DNA of 35,364 nucleotides from an uncultured Flavobacteriaceae bacterium (GTDB taxonomy: Bacteria; Bacteroidota; Bacteroidia; Flavobacteriales; Flavobacteriaceae), in NCBI GenBank assembly GCA_937923735.1, contig CALDUJ010000079.1, positions 1 to 35,364 on the forward strand. Reading direction: 5' to 3'. Within the stretch, counting starts at the first letter, position 1. Each line of letters begins with the position of its first letter. Shown one piece after another: positions 1-7,527 of the stretch. The notes below the pieces were generated by a model. That model was not told the DNA's origin, ran no database searches, and saw only the letters and a list, made by a program, of their open reading frames with translations. Made by a program: the position numbers and the translations under genes.

Positions 1-468
1 GATTATGGTATTACTAAGGTATATGTGAGTTCTCCAAACCTCACAGAAATCAGACAGAGTTCAGGTTTAACAGTTAGTAGTGATGGAGTACTTAATTACA
101 ATAGTATAGTCTTATTGTCTGAAGACTTCAATGCTTCTGAAGAGTTTCATACTAATGGTAATTTTAATATGGAAATAAATAGTGAGACTGTTAGGATAAC
201 AACCAATGATAATTCCAGTGTCTTTTTATCTGGTGCTGTGACTAATATAAATATTGGGTTTTTCTCAGGGGACGGGCGTTTTGAAGGTGCTAACCTAATA
301 GCAGAGAATATCAATATTTTTCATCGTGGTAGTAACGACATGATAATAAATCCGCAACAATCTCTTACAGGAGAAATAAGGAGTACGGGCGATGTTATTT
401 CATTGAACCAACCTTCAACATTAGATGTGGAAGAGTTTTATACGGGTCAACTTATTTTTCAAGATTAG
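1..468 (+). CDS. DUF2807 (head GIN domain) protein, C-terminal part
   Basis: The frame is open from the first base of the window (DYGITKVYV...), so this is the 3' part of a longer gene; a GTG at 25 is only an internal codon. The 155 visible residues are short alternating beta segments rich in Asn, Ser, Gly and Asp, such as VSSPNLTEIRQSSG and LIAENINIFHRGSND. This is the repetitive beta-helix pattern of DUF2807, the putative autotransporter-adhesin or head-GIN family common in Bacteroidota, whose members are exported envelope proteins of unknown function. The signal peptide would lie outside the window. The stop overlaps the end of convergent gldA by 4 bp. Family call is from pattern recognition. 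Confidence 0.7.
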   Translation, partial: DYGITKVYVSSPNLTEIRQSSGLTVSSDGVLNYNSIVLLSEDFNASEEFHTNGNFNMEINSETVRITTNDNSSVFLSGAVTNINIGFFSGDGRFEGANLIAENINIFHRGSNDMIINPQQSLTGEIRSTGDVISLNQPSTLDVEEFYTGQLIFQD

Positions 469-1361
469 TTTGAGGTAAGCTCTCTGAATAAACTTTCCAA
501 GCTAGCATTCTTCTGATTGAGTTTCAGAATTTTTAATCCATTGTCATGAGCAAAATCAAAAACTGCCGGTCGCATGTCTTTTTCAACAGAAAAAGTAATT
601 TCATATAAGAAGTCATGAACGTTTTTGACGGACTGTACAGATTTCAAATTTTTAAGAGCTACATCTTCGACTCTATAATCAAACTCAACTTCAATTATTT
701 GCTCTTGGTTTTGCTTAAGTTCTTTTAAGCTTTTATCAGCAACAATTTTTCCTTTATTAATTATAATCACGCGATCGCAAATAGCTTCAACCTCCTGCAT
801 AATATGTGTTGAGAGTAATACAGTTTTTTCTTTACCAACATTACGGATAAGTTGTCTTACTTCGATTAACTGATTCGGGTCTAAACCTGTTGTGGGTTCA
901 TCAAGAATTAAAACATCTGGATTATGTAAAAGAGCGTTTGCCAGCCCAACGCGCTGGCGATAGCCTTTGGATAGCTGACCTATTTTTTTGTGAGCTTCAG
1001 GGGACAGGCCAGTAAGTTCAATAACTTCTTGAATTCTTGATTTTGGGATATTATAAACTTGGGTGTTAAATGCCAAATATTCTTTAACAAACATATCCAG
1101 ATATAGAGGATTATGTTCTGGTAAATAGCCGACACTTTTCTGTACATTTATTTGGTTTGATGTCACATCAAAATCATTTACACTTGCTGTTCCGCCAGAT
1201 GCTTTAAGATACGTTGTCAATATTTTCATCATAGTAGACTTTCCGGCACCATTAGGGCCTAAAAAGCCGACAATCTCTCCTTTTTGTATGCTAAAGGAAA
1301 TATTGTCAAGTGCTTTTTGTTGGTCATAGACCTTAGAAATTTGTTCTACTATTATGGACAT
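465..1361 (-). CDS. gldA: Gliding-motility-type ABC transporter ATP-binding protein GldA
   Basis: A 298-residue ABC ATPase. Visible motifs: Walker A GPNGAGKST (residues 35-43), signature LSKGYRQR (130-137), Walker B LILDEP (151-156) with the D-loop TTGLD after it, and the H-loop His186 in LLSTH. The C-terminal 90 residues form the extra domain typical of ABC-2 export ATPases. N-terminus and length fit GldA, which in flavobacteria works with the membrane proteins GldF and GldG in gliding; neither is beside it here, which is usual. Gene order is convergent with the upstream DUF2807 gene. A -7 element lies just upstream on the minus strand. A general ABC-2 ATPase role cannot be excluded. Confidence 0.88.
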   Translation of the reverse strand: MSIIVEQISKVYDQQKALDNISFSIQKGEIVGFLGPNGAGKSTMMKILTTYLKASGGTASVNDFDVTSNQINVQKSVGYLPEHNPLYLDMFVKEYLAFNTQVYNIPKSRIQEVIELTGLSPEAHKKIGQLSKGYRQRVGLANALLHNPDVLILDEPTTGLDPNQLIEVRQLIRNVGKEKTVLLSTHIMQEVEAICDRVIIINKGKIVADKSLKELKQNQEQIIEVEFDYRVEDVALKNLKSVQSVKNVHDFLYEITFSVEKDMRPAVFDFAHDNGLKILKLNQKNASLESLFRELTSN

Positions 1362-1377
1362 GCTTAAAACTTTGATT

Positions 1378-1385
1378 CAAAAATA
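1378..1385 (-). promoter_or_regulatory. Candidate -7 element of gldA promoter
   Basis: Read on the minus strand this is TATTTTTG, an exact match to the Bacteroidota consensus TAnnTTTG. It would give a leader of roughly 10 nt before the gldA ATG at 1361. No clear TTG -33 box is seen. Confidence 0.45.
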
Positions 1386-1461
1386 AACATTATCTAATTT
1401 ATAAGCGTTTTTTAATCAATTCATTAAAATTATAGTGATAACGTTAAAAACGCTGTGATAC

Positions 1462-1468
1462 TATTTTG
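1462..1468 (+). promoter_or_regulatory. Weak candidate -7 element for the aromatic operon leader
   Basis: TATTTTG, one base short of TAnnTTTG, lies 42 nt before the leader-peptide ATG. It is the best candidate between gldA and the attenuator, but the match is imperfect. An imperfect inverted repeat (AGCGTTTTTTAA at 1404-1415 and TTAAAAACGCT at 1444-1454) lies just upstream. Confidence 0.3.
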
Positions 1469-1509
1469 ATTTCTAGAATTATTAGTTACATTAGCAGCAT
1501 ATTAACGAT

Positions 1510-1584
1510 ATGAAAACGAATTTTATTTATAACGCTTGGTTTTATTTTTTCTATTTAAGAAAGAACGAGACACTGTGTTTATAA
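1510..1584 (+). CDS. Aromatic-rich leader peptide of the pheA operon attenuator
   Basis: A 24-codon ORF begins with ATG at 1510 and ends with TAA at 1582-1584. Residues 5-15 read FIYNAWFYFFY: four Phe, three Tyr and one Trp codons within eleven positions. It is too short for routine gene calling. It lies directly before two mutually exclusive RNA hairpins and then a four-gene Phe/Tyr operon. This is the arrangement of classical leader peptides such as pheL and trpL, where shortage of the charged tRNA stalls the ribosome on the control codons. Start context has no Shine-Dalgarno, as usual in this phylum. The composition and position are seen directly; the regulatory role is inferred. Confidence 0.85.
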   Translation: MKTNFIYNAWFYFFYLRKNETLCL

Positions 1585-1614
1585 ATTTTAAAACATAAAT
1601 TATATAAAGTCTCG
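1566..1614 (+). promoter_or_regulatory. Antiterminator hairpin of the aromatic attenuator
   Basis: CGAGAC at 1566-1571 pairs perfectly with GTCTCG at 1609-1614. The stem can be extended inward by an AT-rich pairing (TTTATAAATTT around 1578-1588 with AAATTATATAAA around 1597-1608). The 3' arm is also the 5' arm of the terminator at 1607-1631, so the two structures exclude each other. The 5' arm lies inside the last codons of the leader peptide: a ribosome reaching the stop at 1582 would cover it and favour the terminator, whereas one stalled on the Phe/Tyr/Trp codons at 1522-1554 would leave it free. Confidence 0.75.
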
Positions 1615-1636
1615 ATAAAACATCGGGGCTTTTTTT
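1607..1636 (+). terminator. Attenuator terminator immediately before pheA
   Basis: AAGTCTCGAT (1607-1616) pairs with ATCGGGGCTT (1622-1631) as a 10-bp stem with two G-U pairs and a 5-nt loop, followed by a run of seven T (1630-1636). The T-run ends two bases before the pheA ATG, so the hairpin also occupies the translation initiation region. Confidence 0.8.
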
Positions 1637-1638
1637 AT

Positions 1639-2466
1639 ATGATAAAAAGTGTAGCCATACAAGGAATTAGAGGGTCGTTTCATCACGCTGTCTCCCAGCG
1701 ATATTTTGGAAACGATGTAGCAGTTGATGAATGTTTGACATTTGATGAACTCGTTAATAGTGTTTTAACCAATAAAAGCGATGTTGCTATCATGGCAATA
1801 GAGAATTCTATTGCAGGATCAATAATACCAAATTATGCATTAATAGATAATCACAAATTACACATAATAGGAGAATATTATCTTGATGTACAACATAATT
1901 TACTGGCATTAAAAGGGCAATCTATAGAAGATATTAGGGAAGTTCATTCTCACCCGATGGCATTATTACAGTGCAAAGAATTTTTTAAACAATATCCTCA
2001 TATTAAATTAGTAGAGGATAAGGATACAGCAGATGTTGCGAGAAGAATTCATAAGAATCAATTAAAAGGGATTGCTGCTATAGCTAGTAAAACAGCGGCA
2101 GATATTTTTGATTTGGCAATTTTAGAACAGAGCATTCAAACTATGAAGCATAACGAGACACGTTTCATGGTGGTTAAGACATCTAATTCTGTTTTAGATC
2201 CTTCAGACATCAATAAGGCCTCAATAAAATTCGAGCTAGATCATAAACGCGGAAGTTTAGCAGCTATCCTAAATGTTATGAGTGACTGTAAATTAAATCT
2301 CACTAAAATTCAATCACTCCCGAAATTAAATACCCTATGGAAATACGCTTTTTTCGTGGATGTTACTTTTGAAAAATACGAACAGTTTGAAAAGGCTAAG
2401 ACTGTTATCGAGATTATGGCAGAAGACTTAAAAGTGTTAGGTGAATATAAAAATGGACGCGTATGA
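1639..2466 (+). CDS. pheA: Prephenate dehydratase
   Basis: Converts prephenate to phenylpyruvate, the Phe branch of aromatic synthesis, in the cytoplasm. The 275 residues start with VAIQGIRGSFHH, the usual N-terminus of the dehydratase. ENS (55-57) and the conserved catalytic TRF (174-176) are present, followed by an ACT domain (about 193-275) for feedback by Phe. There is no chorismate mutase domain; that activity is fused to the DAHP synthase three genes downstream. It is the first structural gene of the operon and overlaps the aminotransferase by 4 nt (ATGA), implying translational coupling. Expression is probably set by the leader attenuator just upstream. Confidence 0.95.
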   Translation: MIKSVAIQGIRGSFHHAVSQRYFGNDVAVDECLTFDELVNSVLTNKSDVAIMAIENSIAGSIIPNYALIDNHKLHIIGEYYLDVQHNLLALKGQSIEDIREVHSHPMALLQCKEFFKQYPHIKLVEDKDTADVARRIHKNQLKGIAAIASKTAADIFDLAILEQSIQTMKHNETRFMVVKTSNSVLDPSDINKASIKFELDHKRGSLAAILNVMSDCKLNLTKIQSLPKLNTLWKYAFFVDVTFEKYEQFEKAKTVIEIMAEDLKVLGEYKNGRV

Positions 2467-3611
2467 TAGAGCCAGCAAAACGATTAAAAACAGTTGAAGA
2501 ATACTACTTTTCAAGAAAATTAAAGGAAGTCAACAAGCGTATTGCTAAGGGTGTACCTATTATTAACTTAGGTATTGGTAGTCCAGATAAACTACCACCT
2601 TCGCAAGCAATATCAGAACTTACCACAAGGGTATACGACCATAAAGCGCATCAATATCAGGGCTATCAAGGCCTACCAGACTTAAGACAGGCGATGGCAG
2701 ATTTTTATAGAAACCGTTTTTTTGTAGGCTTGAATCCTAATGACGAAATCTTACCATTAATGGGGAGTAAGGAAGGGATTATGCATATTTCATTAGCTTT
2801 CGTTAACCCAAGAGAACAGGTACTTATTCCTAATCCTGGCTATCCAACCTACGAATCTGTGACGAAACTTGTTGGAGCAAAACCAATTCATTATAAGCTG
2901 TCCGAAAAGAATAATTGGATGCCAGATTTGGATGAGATTGAGAAAAGAGACCTTTCTAAAGTCAAGTTAATGTGGATTAATTATCCTCATATGCCAACAG
3001 GTGCAAGAGGAACAAAACAAAATTTAGAAGAAATTGTAGCTTTTGCCATTAGGCACAACATCTTAATTGTTAATGATAACCCTTATAGCTTTATCTTAAA
3101 TAGCAACCCAATGAGTTTTTTAAGTATCTCTGGAGCCAAGAAGATAGGTTTGGAACTCAATTCTTTGAGCAAGACCTTTAATATGGCGGGATGGCGAGTC
3201 GGCATGGTTTGCGGTGATAAAAAGTACATAGATAATATTGTAAAGGTGAAAAGTAATATGGATTCTGGGATGTTCTACGGCATCCAGAAAGGTGCTATCC
3301 AAGCCTTGAATGCAGGAGATTTGTGGTTTTCTAGTCTTTCAAGTATTTACGAAGAAAGACGACAGTTAATATGGCAACTGGCCGATATGCTCAACTGTAC
3401 TTATGATAAAAATGCATCAGGGCTTTTTGTCTGGGCAAAATTGCCAAATTCTAAAGTAAAATCTGAAAAATTTATAGATAAGATATTAGACGAAAAAGCG
3501 GTGTTTATTACGCCTGGAAGTATTTTTGGGAGTCAAGGAGAAGGTTACATAAGGTTTTCGTTGTGTATGCCAGCTGAAAAGATTGAAGAAGCCATAGAAA
3601 GATTCAAATAA
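2463..3611 (+). CDS. Class I/II PLP-dependent aminotransferase (aromatic operon)
   Basis: A 382-residue fold-type I aminotransferase. SLSKTFNMAGWR contains the PLP-binding lysine (K237), and NPGYPTY (124-130) and the late arginine region (GEGYIRFSLCMP) are conserved. The usual NPTG motif reads HMPTG (176-180), Met replacing the Asn; I believe this is common in the Bacteroidota subfamily, but have not checked. Between pheA and tyrA it most likely transaminates phenylpyruvate and hydroxyphenylpyruvate to Phe and Tyr. Substrate is inferred from context; an aspartate or LL-diaminopimelate-type specificity is the alternative. It overlaps pheA by 4 nt and directly abuts tyrA. Confidence 0.88.
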   Translation: MIEPAKRLKTVEEYYFSRKLKEVNKRIAKGVPIINLGIGSPDKLPPSQAISELTTRVYDHKAHQYQGYQGLPDLRQAMADFYRNRFFVGLNPNDEILPLMGSKEGIMHISLAFVNPREQVLIPNPGYPTYESVTKLVGAKPIHYKLSEKNNWMPDLDEIEKRDLSKVKLMWINYPHMPTGARGTKQNLEEIVAFAIRHNILIVNDNPYSFILNSNPMSFLSISGAKKIGLELNSLSKTFNMAGWRVGMVCGDKKYIDNIVKVKSNMDSGMFYGIQKGAIQALNAGDLWFSSLSSIYEERRQLIWQLADMLNCTYDKNASGLFVWAKLPNSKVKSEKFIDKILDEKAVFITPGSIFGSQGEGYIRFSLCMPAEKIEEAIERFK

Positions 3612-4469
3612 ATGGGTATGCAAAACATATATATTATAGGTATTGGCTTGATTGGAGGAAGCATGGCTTTAGATATAAAGCAATCTAACCCTGAAGTGAC
3701 GATATATGGTATAGATTCAAATGAATCACATTTAGACGAAGCAATTCAATTAGGAATAGTTGAAAATAAAGCTACCATAGCAGATTTAAAAAATGCAGAC
3801 ATCGTAATTGTTTCAGTTCCTGTGGATGCATCACTCAAAATAATTAATGATGTTTTGGATGCTATTTCTGAAAATACTTTAGTAATAGAGGTCGGCTCTA
3901 CCAAAGAAGCTATTTGCGATGTTACAAGAAAACATTCAAGAAGAAGAAACCTTCTAGCTACCCACCCAATTGCGGGAACAGAGTTTTCAGGTCCAAGCGC
4001 TGCTATAAAAGGATTGTTTCTTGGGAAGACGAATATTATTTGTGAAGTAGAAGAAACGGCATTTAAGCTTCAGGAAATTGCGTTGAAATTGTTTGCTGAT
4101 TTAGGAATGCGCATCAGATATATGAATCCAAAGGCGCATGATAAGCACATTGCTTACGTATCGCATTTATCACACATAAGTTCTTTTATGTTGGGTAAAA
4201 CAGTTATCGAAAAGGAAAAAAATGAACGCGATATTTTTGACATGGCAGGAAGTGGATTTGAAAGTACTGTGCGTTTAGCAAAAAGTTCACCAGCGATGTG
4301 GACACCAATTTTTAAACAGAATAAAGATAATGTTATCGAAACATTAGAAGAGTATATCGCTAATCTTGAAGTATTTAAAAAATATTTGGAAGCAGATGAT
4401 TATAAAGCGATTTATTCTGAAATGGAAAACACAAATCATATAAAAACAATATTGAAAGGAATCGTATAA
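3612..4469 (+). CDS. tyrA: Prephenate dehydrogenase
   Basis: Oxidative decarboxylation of prephenate to 4-hydroxyphenylpyruvate, the Tyr branch. The 285 residues begin with a Rossmann dinucleotide motif GIGLIGG (10-16) and carry the substrate-site signature HPIAGTE (118-124), with further His residues in VSHLSHISS. Length is typical of a monofunctional TyrA without an ACT domain. The ATG follows the upstream TAA with no gap; a second ATG two codons later (at 3618) is an equally possible start. Position between the aminotransferase and DAHP synthase supports the role. Confidence 0.93.
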   Translation: MGMQNIYIIGIGLIGGSMALDIKQSNPEVTIYGIDSNESHLDEAIQLGIVENKATIADLKNADIVIVSVPVDASLKIINDVLDAISENTLVIEVGSTKEAICDVTRKHSRRRNLLATHPIAGTEFSGPSAAIKGLFLGKTNIICEVEETAFKLQEIALKLFADLGMRIRYMNPKAHDKHIAYVSHLSHISSFMLGKTVIEKEKNERDIFDMAGSGFESTVRLAKSSPAMWTPIFKQNKDNVIETLEEYIANLEVFKKYLEADDYKAIYSEMENTNHIKTILKGIV

Positions 4470-4479
4470 AATAGTGATT

Positions 4480-5562
4480 ATGGAGAATAAGAAAGAAATG
4501 AGAACATGGTTAGACGACATGAAATTAAATCACCCATTGGTGATTGCAGGACCATGTAGTGCAGAAACTGAAGAACAAGTGTTAAAGATAGCGCATGAGC
4601 TTAAAGATACAGATGTAAATTATTACAGAGCTGGTATTTGGAAGCCAAGAACGCGTCCTGGAAATTTTGAAGGTGTAGGAGCTCTAGGCTTAAATTGGCT
4701 GAAAAAAGTAAAAGAAGAAACAGGTATGAAAACCTGTACGGAGGTAGCAAATAGGGCTCATGTTGAGTTGGCTTTAGAGAATGATGTCGATTTATTATGG
4801 ATTGGAGCTAGATCTACCGTAAGTCCTTTTATCATGCAAGAAATTGCAGATGCTCTAGAAGGTACAGATAAGATTGTGCTTGTTAAAAATCCAGTAAATC
4901 CGGATTTGGCATTGTGGCTAGGCGGGATTGAAAGATTATACACAGCGGGAGTAAAAAATCTTGGAGCAATACATAGAGGTTTTTCTACATATGAAAAATC
5001 TAAGTACAGAAACATTCCAGAATGGCAATTGGCTATTGAGTTTCAAAACAAGTTCCCTGATTTACCTTTAATCAATGATCCGTCTCATATTACGGGTAAA
5101 AGAGATATGATATTTGATGTGTCTCAAACAGCACTAGATTTAAACTTTGATGGATTAATGATTGAGACTCATACAGATCCAGATAATGCATGGAGTGATG
5201 CTGCTCAGCAAGTAACACCAAAAACATTAGTGCAAATAATGAATGATCTTAAAATTCGTAAAGAAACAGACCCTGAAGCTGAATATAATAGCGAATTGAA
5301 TAACCTGAGGGCTCAAATAGATGTGGTAGATAACCAGATTATTGAGTTATTAGGTAAGAGAATGGCAGTTGCAGATGGTATAGGGAAGCTTAAAAAGCAA
5401 AAGAACGTTGCTGTACTACAAAGTAAACGTTGGAACGAAATACTCGGAAAGATGGTGCTAGAAGGAGAAGAAAAAGGATTGAGCGAAGAGTTTATCTTAA
5501 GAATGTTCAAAGCCATTCATCAAGAATCGATTAATCATCAGGAGAAGATAATAAATGGATAG
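4480..5562 (+). CDS. Bifunctional DAHP synthase / chorismate mutase
   Basis: Residues 1 to about 260 are a type I DAHP synthase of the KDO8P-synthase-like subgroup (AGPCSAE 23-29, KPRTRPGNFEG, a late DPSHITG). It condenses phosphoenolpyruvate and erythrose 4-phosphate, the first step of the shikimate pathway. From about residue 267 an AroQ-type chorismate mutase follows (LNNLRAQIDVVDNQIIELL, then KRMAVADGIGKLKK), making prephenate. The fusion supplies the mutase lacking in PheA and TyrA here, so the operon holds both ends of the Phe/Tyr pathway. I prefer the ATG at 4480 (MENKKEMRTW); an in-frame GTG at 4474 adds two residues and looks unnecessary. A terminator follows at 5590. Confidence 0.95.
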   Translation: MENKKEMRTWLDDMKLNHPLVIAGPCSAETEEQVLKIAHELKDTDVNYYRAGIWKPRTRPGNFEGVGALGLNWLKKVKEETGMKTCTEVANRAHVELALENDVDLLWIGARSTVSPFIMQEIADALEGTDKIVLVKNPVNPDLALWLGGIERLYTAGVKNLGAIHRGFSTYEKSKYRNIPEWQLAIEFQNKFPDLPLINDPSHITGKRDMIFDVSQTALDLNFDGLMIETHTDPDNAWSDAAQQVTPKTLVQIMNDLKIRKETDPEAEYNSELNNLRAQIDVVDNQIIELLGKRMAVADGIGKLKKQKNVAVLQSKRWNEILGKMVLEGEEKGLSEEFILRMFKAIHQESINHQEKIING

Positions 5563-5589
5563 AAACTAGAAATCTATTATAAAAACGAA

Positions 5590-5619
5590 AACTCTTTCTG
5601 GAAACGGAGAGGGTTTTTT
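5590..5619 (+). terminator. Terminator of the aromatic amino acid operon
   Basis: AACTCTTTCT (5590-5599) pairs with GGAGAGGGTT (5606-5615), 10 bp with three G-U pairs and a 6-nt loop, followed by TTTTTT (5614-5619). It lies 27 nt after the DAHP synthase stop. Confidence 0.8.
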
Positions 5620-5633
5620 GTTATATTTATTTT

Positions 5634-6065
5634 ATGAAGAAAAGACGACTATCGGGTTTGGTGCATTGGATAGGTCAATTAGTTATAGATTTTTTCTTTT
5701 TATTCCTGTTTGTCAGATTTTTGATTATATATCTTCAATCAAATGACAAGTTCGTTTTAATAATCCTTATTTTTTTACTAAGTTTTTGGTTTCTTGTCTT
5801 TTATATGTTTAATAATGCTCGAGTAGTTTATGTGGATTCTGAAAATTTATACTTAGCTCGATTTTTTCTTTCAAAAAAAATCGAACTATCAGATGTTAAA
5901 TCTGTTTATTCAAAAAAGTTTTTTCCATTTGGAAAATCCAATACCTATATAATCGAGTATTTGGATAATAATCTTAATATCAAAAAAGTTGAGTTTTATG
6001 CCTCCATAACAAATCGTGAAGATGTGAGTAATTTTATAACTAAGATTGATAATCTAAATCAATAA
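5634..6065 (+). CDS. Small two-helix membrane protein, unknown function
   Basis: 143 residues that I do not recognise. A basic N-terminus (MKKRRLSG) is followed by two hydrophobic segments (about 14-34 and 40-59). The remaining 80 residues are soluble with alternating hydrophobic beta-strand-like stretches (VVYVDSENLYLARFFLSKKI, then YIIEYLDNNLNIKKVEFYA). That pattern, two helices then a small beta domain, resembles bacterial PH-like membrane proteins, but this is only a fold guess. It starts 14 nt after the aromatic operon terminator and converges on ahcY. Coding potential is good but no functional context is seen. Confidence 0.6.
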   Translation: MKKRRLSGLVHWIGQLVIDFFFLFLFVRFLIIYLQSNDKFVLIILIFLLSFWFLVFYMFNNARVVYVDSENLYLARFFLSKKIELSDVKSVYSKKFFPFGKSNTYIIEYLDNNLNIKKVEFYASITNREDVSNFITKIDNLNQ

Positions 6066-6091
6066 AAAACCCTTACATGTCTGCAAGGGTT
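6064..6091 (-). terminator. Terminator downstream of ahcY (minus strand)
   Basis: AACCCTT (6068-6074) and AAGGGTT (6085-6091) form a stem. Read on the minus strand it is followed by a T-run (complement of the A-run 6064-6069). It lies between two convergent genes and points the way needed for ahcY. Confidence 0.6.
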
Positions 6092-6119
6092 CTAAGAATA
6101 ATTCAGGTTTTTGTTCGTG

Positions 6120-6145
6120 AGATTCCTGCCTTCGCAGGAATGACA
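6120..6145. repeat. Palindromic intergenic repeat (TGTCATTCCTGC type)
   Basis: ATTCCTGC (6122-6129) and GCAGGAAT (6134-6141) are perfect inverted arms around CTTC, then GACA. On the minus strand it begins TGTCATTCCTGC. This resembles short palindromic repeats scattered in flavobacterial genomes. Related but diverged copies are at 15769-15795 and 18761-18796. It directly abuts the ahcY stop. Confidence 0.6.
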
Positions 6146-7462
6146 TTAATATCTGTAGTGTTCTGGCTTATAAGGCCCTTCTTGCTTCACACCAATATAA
6201 TCTGCTTGATCTTTCCTGAGCTCTGTTAGCTCTACACCTATTTTCTCTAAGTGTAGTTTTGCTACTTTTTCGTCTAGGTGCTTAGGTAACATATATACAT
6301 CGTTTCCATAAGCATCAGCGTTATTCCAAAGCTCGATTTGTGCTAAAGTTTGATTTGTAAAAGAGTTGCTCATTACAAAACTCGGGTGGCCAGTAGCGCA
6401 ACCAAGATTTACTAAACGACCTTCAGCAAGAATGATAATATCATTTCCATTAACGTTGTATTTGTCTACTTGAGGTTTGATAGTGTCCTTAGTATGACCA
6501 TGGTTTTTATTTAACCAAGCCATATCTATTTCATTATCGAAATGTCCTATATTACATACAATCGCTTTATCTTTTAAAGCTTCAAAATGTCTCTGTTGTA
6601 CAATGTCTTTATTTCCTGTAGTAGTAATAACGATATCACTATTTCCAACTACTGTTTCTAGTTTCTTAACTTCAAAGCCATCCATGGCAGCCTGTAATGC
6701 ACAGATTGGGTCTATTTCAGTAACAGTTACAATACTTCCAGCACCTTTAAAAGAGGCTGCGGTACCTTTGCCAACATCGCCATAACCACAAACTGTTACA
6801 CGTTTTCCAGCTAACATAATGTCTGTAGCACGACGAATCGCATCTACAGCGGACTCTTTACATCCGTACTTATTGTCGAATTTACTTTTAGTAACCGAAT
6901 CATTAACGTTGATCGCTGGCATTGGTAATGAGCCATTCTTAACGCGCTCGTATAATCTGTGAACTCCGGTAGTAGTTTCTTCAGAAAGACCATTTATTCC
7001 TGCAGCTAGCTCAGGGTATTTATCTAAAACCATATTAGTTAAATCACCACCATCATCTAAAATCATGTTAAGTGGTTTTCTGTCTTCACCGAAGAATAAT
7101 GTTTGTTCTATGCACCAGTCAAATTCTTCTTCTGTCATGTCTTTCCATGCGTATACAGCAGTTCCTGCTTCAGCAATGGCAGCGGCAGCTTGATCTTGGG
7201 TGGAGAAAATGTTACACGAACTCCAAGTAACTTCTGCACCTAGGGCTTGTAATGTTTCAATTAAAACAGCAGTTTGGATAGTCATGTGTAAGCATCCAGC
7301 AATTCTAGCCCCTTTAAGCGGTTGCTCATTTTTATATTCTTCACGAAGACTCATTAATCCTGGCATTTCTGCTTCAGCCAGTTCAATTTCTTTTCGTCCC
7401 CAAGCAGCAAGTGACATATCTTTCACTTTATGTGCTACGTATGGCAATGTTTTTGTGCTCAT
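6146..7462 (-). CDS. ahcY: Adenosylhomocysteinase (S-adenosylhomocysteine hydrolase)
   Basis: Hydrolyses S-adenosylhomocysteine to homocysteine and adenosine, using bound NAD, to remove the inhibitory product of methylation. The 438 residues match the short bacterial form. [13 protein letters not shown] (185-197) holds the catalytic Lys and Asp (K192, D196 by comparison with the mammalian enzyme); GYGDVG (226-231) is the NAD-binding glycine motif; the C-terminus KPEHYRY is the conserved tail that closes a neighbouring active site in the tetramer. It is divergent from the PPTase operon, and the two promoters overlap between 7460 and 7527. Confidence 0.97.
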   Translation of the reverse strand: MSTKTLPYVAHKVKDMSLAAWGRKEIELAEAEMPGLMSLREEYKNEQPLKGARIAGCLHMTIQTAVLIETLQALGAEVTWSSCNIFSTQDQAAAAIAEAGTAVYAWKDMTEEEFDWCIEQTLFFGEDRKPLNMILDDGGDLTNMVLDKYPELAAGINGLSEETTTGVHRLYERVKNGSLPMPAINVNDSVTKSKFDNKYGCKESAVDAIRRATDIMLAGKRVTVCGYGDVGKGTAASFKGAGSIVTVTEIDPICALQAAMDGFEVKKLETVVGNSDIVITTTGNKDIVQQRHFEALKDKAIVCNIGHFDNEIDMAWLNKNHGHTKDTIKPQVDKYNVNGNDIIILAEGRLVNLGCATGHPSFVMSNSFTNQTLAQIELWNNADAYGNDVYMLPKHLDEKVAKLHLEKIGVELTELRKDQADYIGVKQEGPYKPEHYRY

Positions 7463-7467
7463 AATTG

Positions 7468-7475
7468 TATATTTG
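7468..7475 (+). promoter_or_regulatory. Candidate -7 element for the PPTase-GGGPS-pnuC gene run
   Basis: TATATTTG, an exact TAnnTTTG match, lies 52 nt before the PPTase ATG. It begins 5 nt beyond the ahcY start, so the -33 region would lie inside ahcY. No good -33 box was found. Confidence 0.4.
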
Positions 7476-7496
7476 TTTCATGCAATTTTCAGGTTG

Positions 7497-7504
7497 CAAA
7501 GTTA
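7497..7504 (-). promoter_or_regulatory. Candidate -7 element of ahcY promoter
   Basis: On the minus strand TAACTTTG, an exact TAnnTTTG match, 34 nt upstream of the ahcY ATG. It lies in the same short divergent region as the plus-strand element at 7468-7475. Confidence 0.5.
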
Positions 7505-7527
7505 CGTAATAAGTTCGACTTAAGTAA

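Noticed and set aside
4474-4479. GTG start for the DAHP synthase
   Set aside because: Adds only two residues before the usual MENKKEMRTW start at 4480, which is an ATG.
6603-7523. Plus-strand ORFs opposite ahcY
   Set aside because: Frames antisense to a clearly identified gene, with no start context or family similarity.
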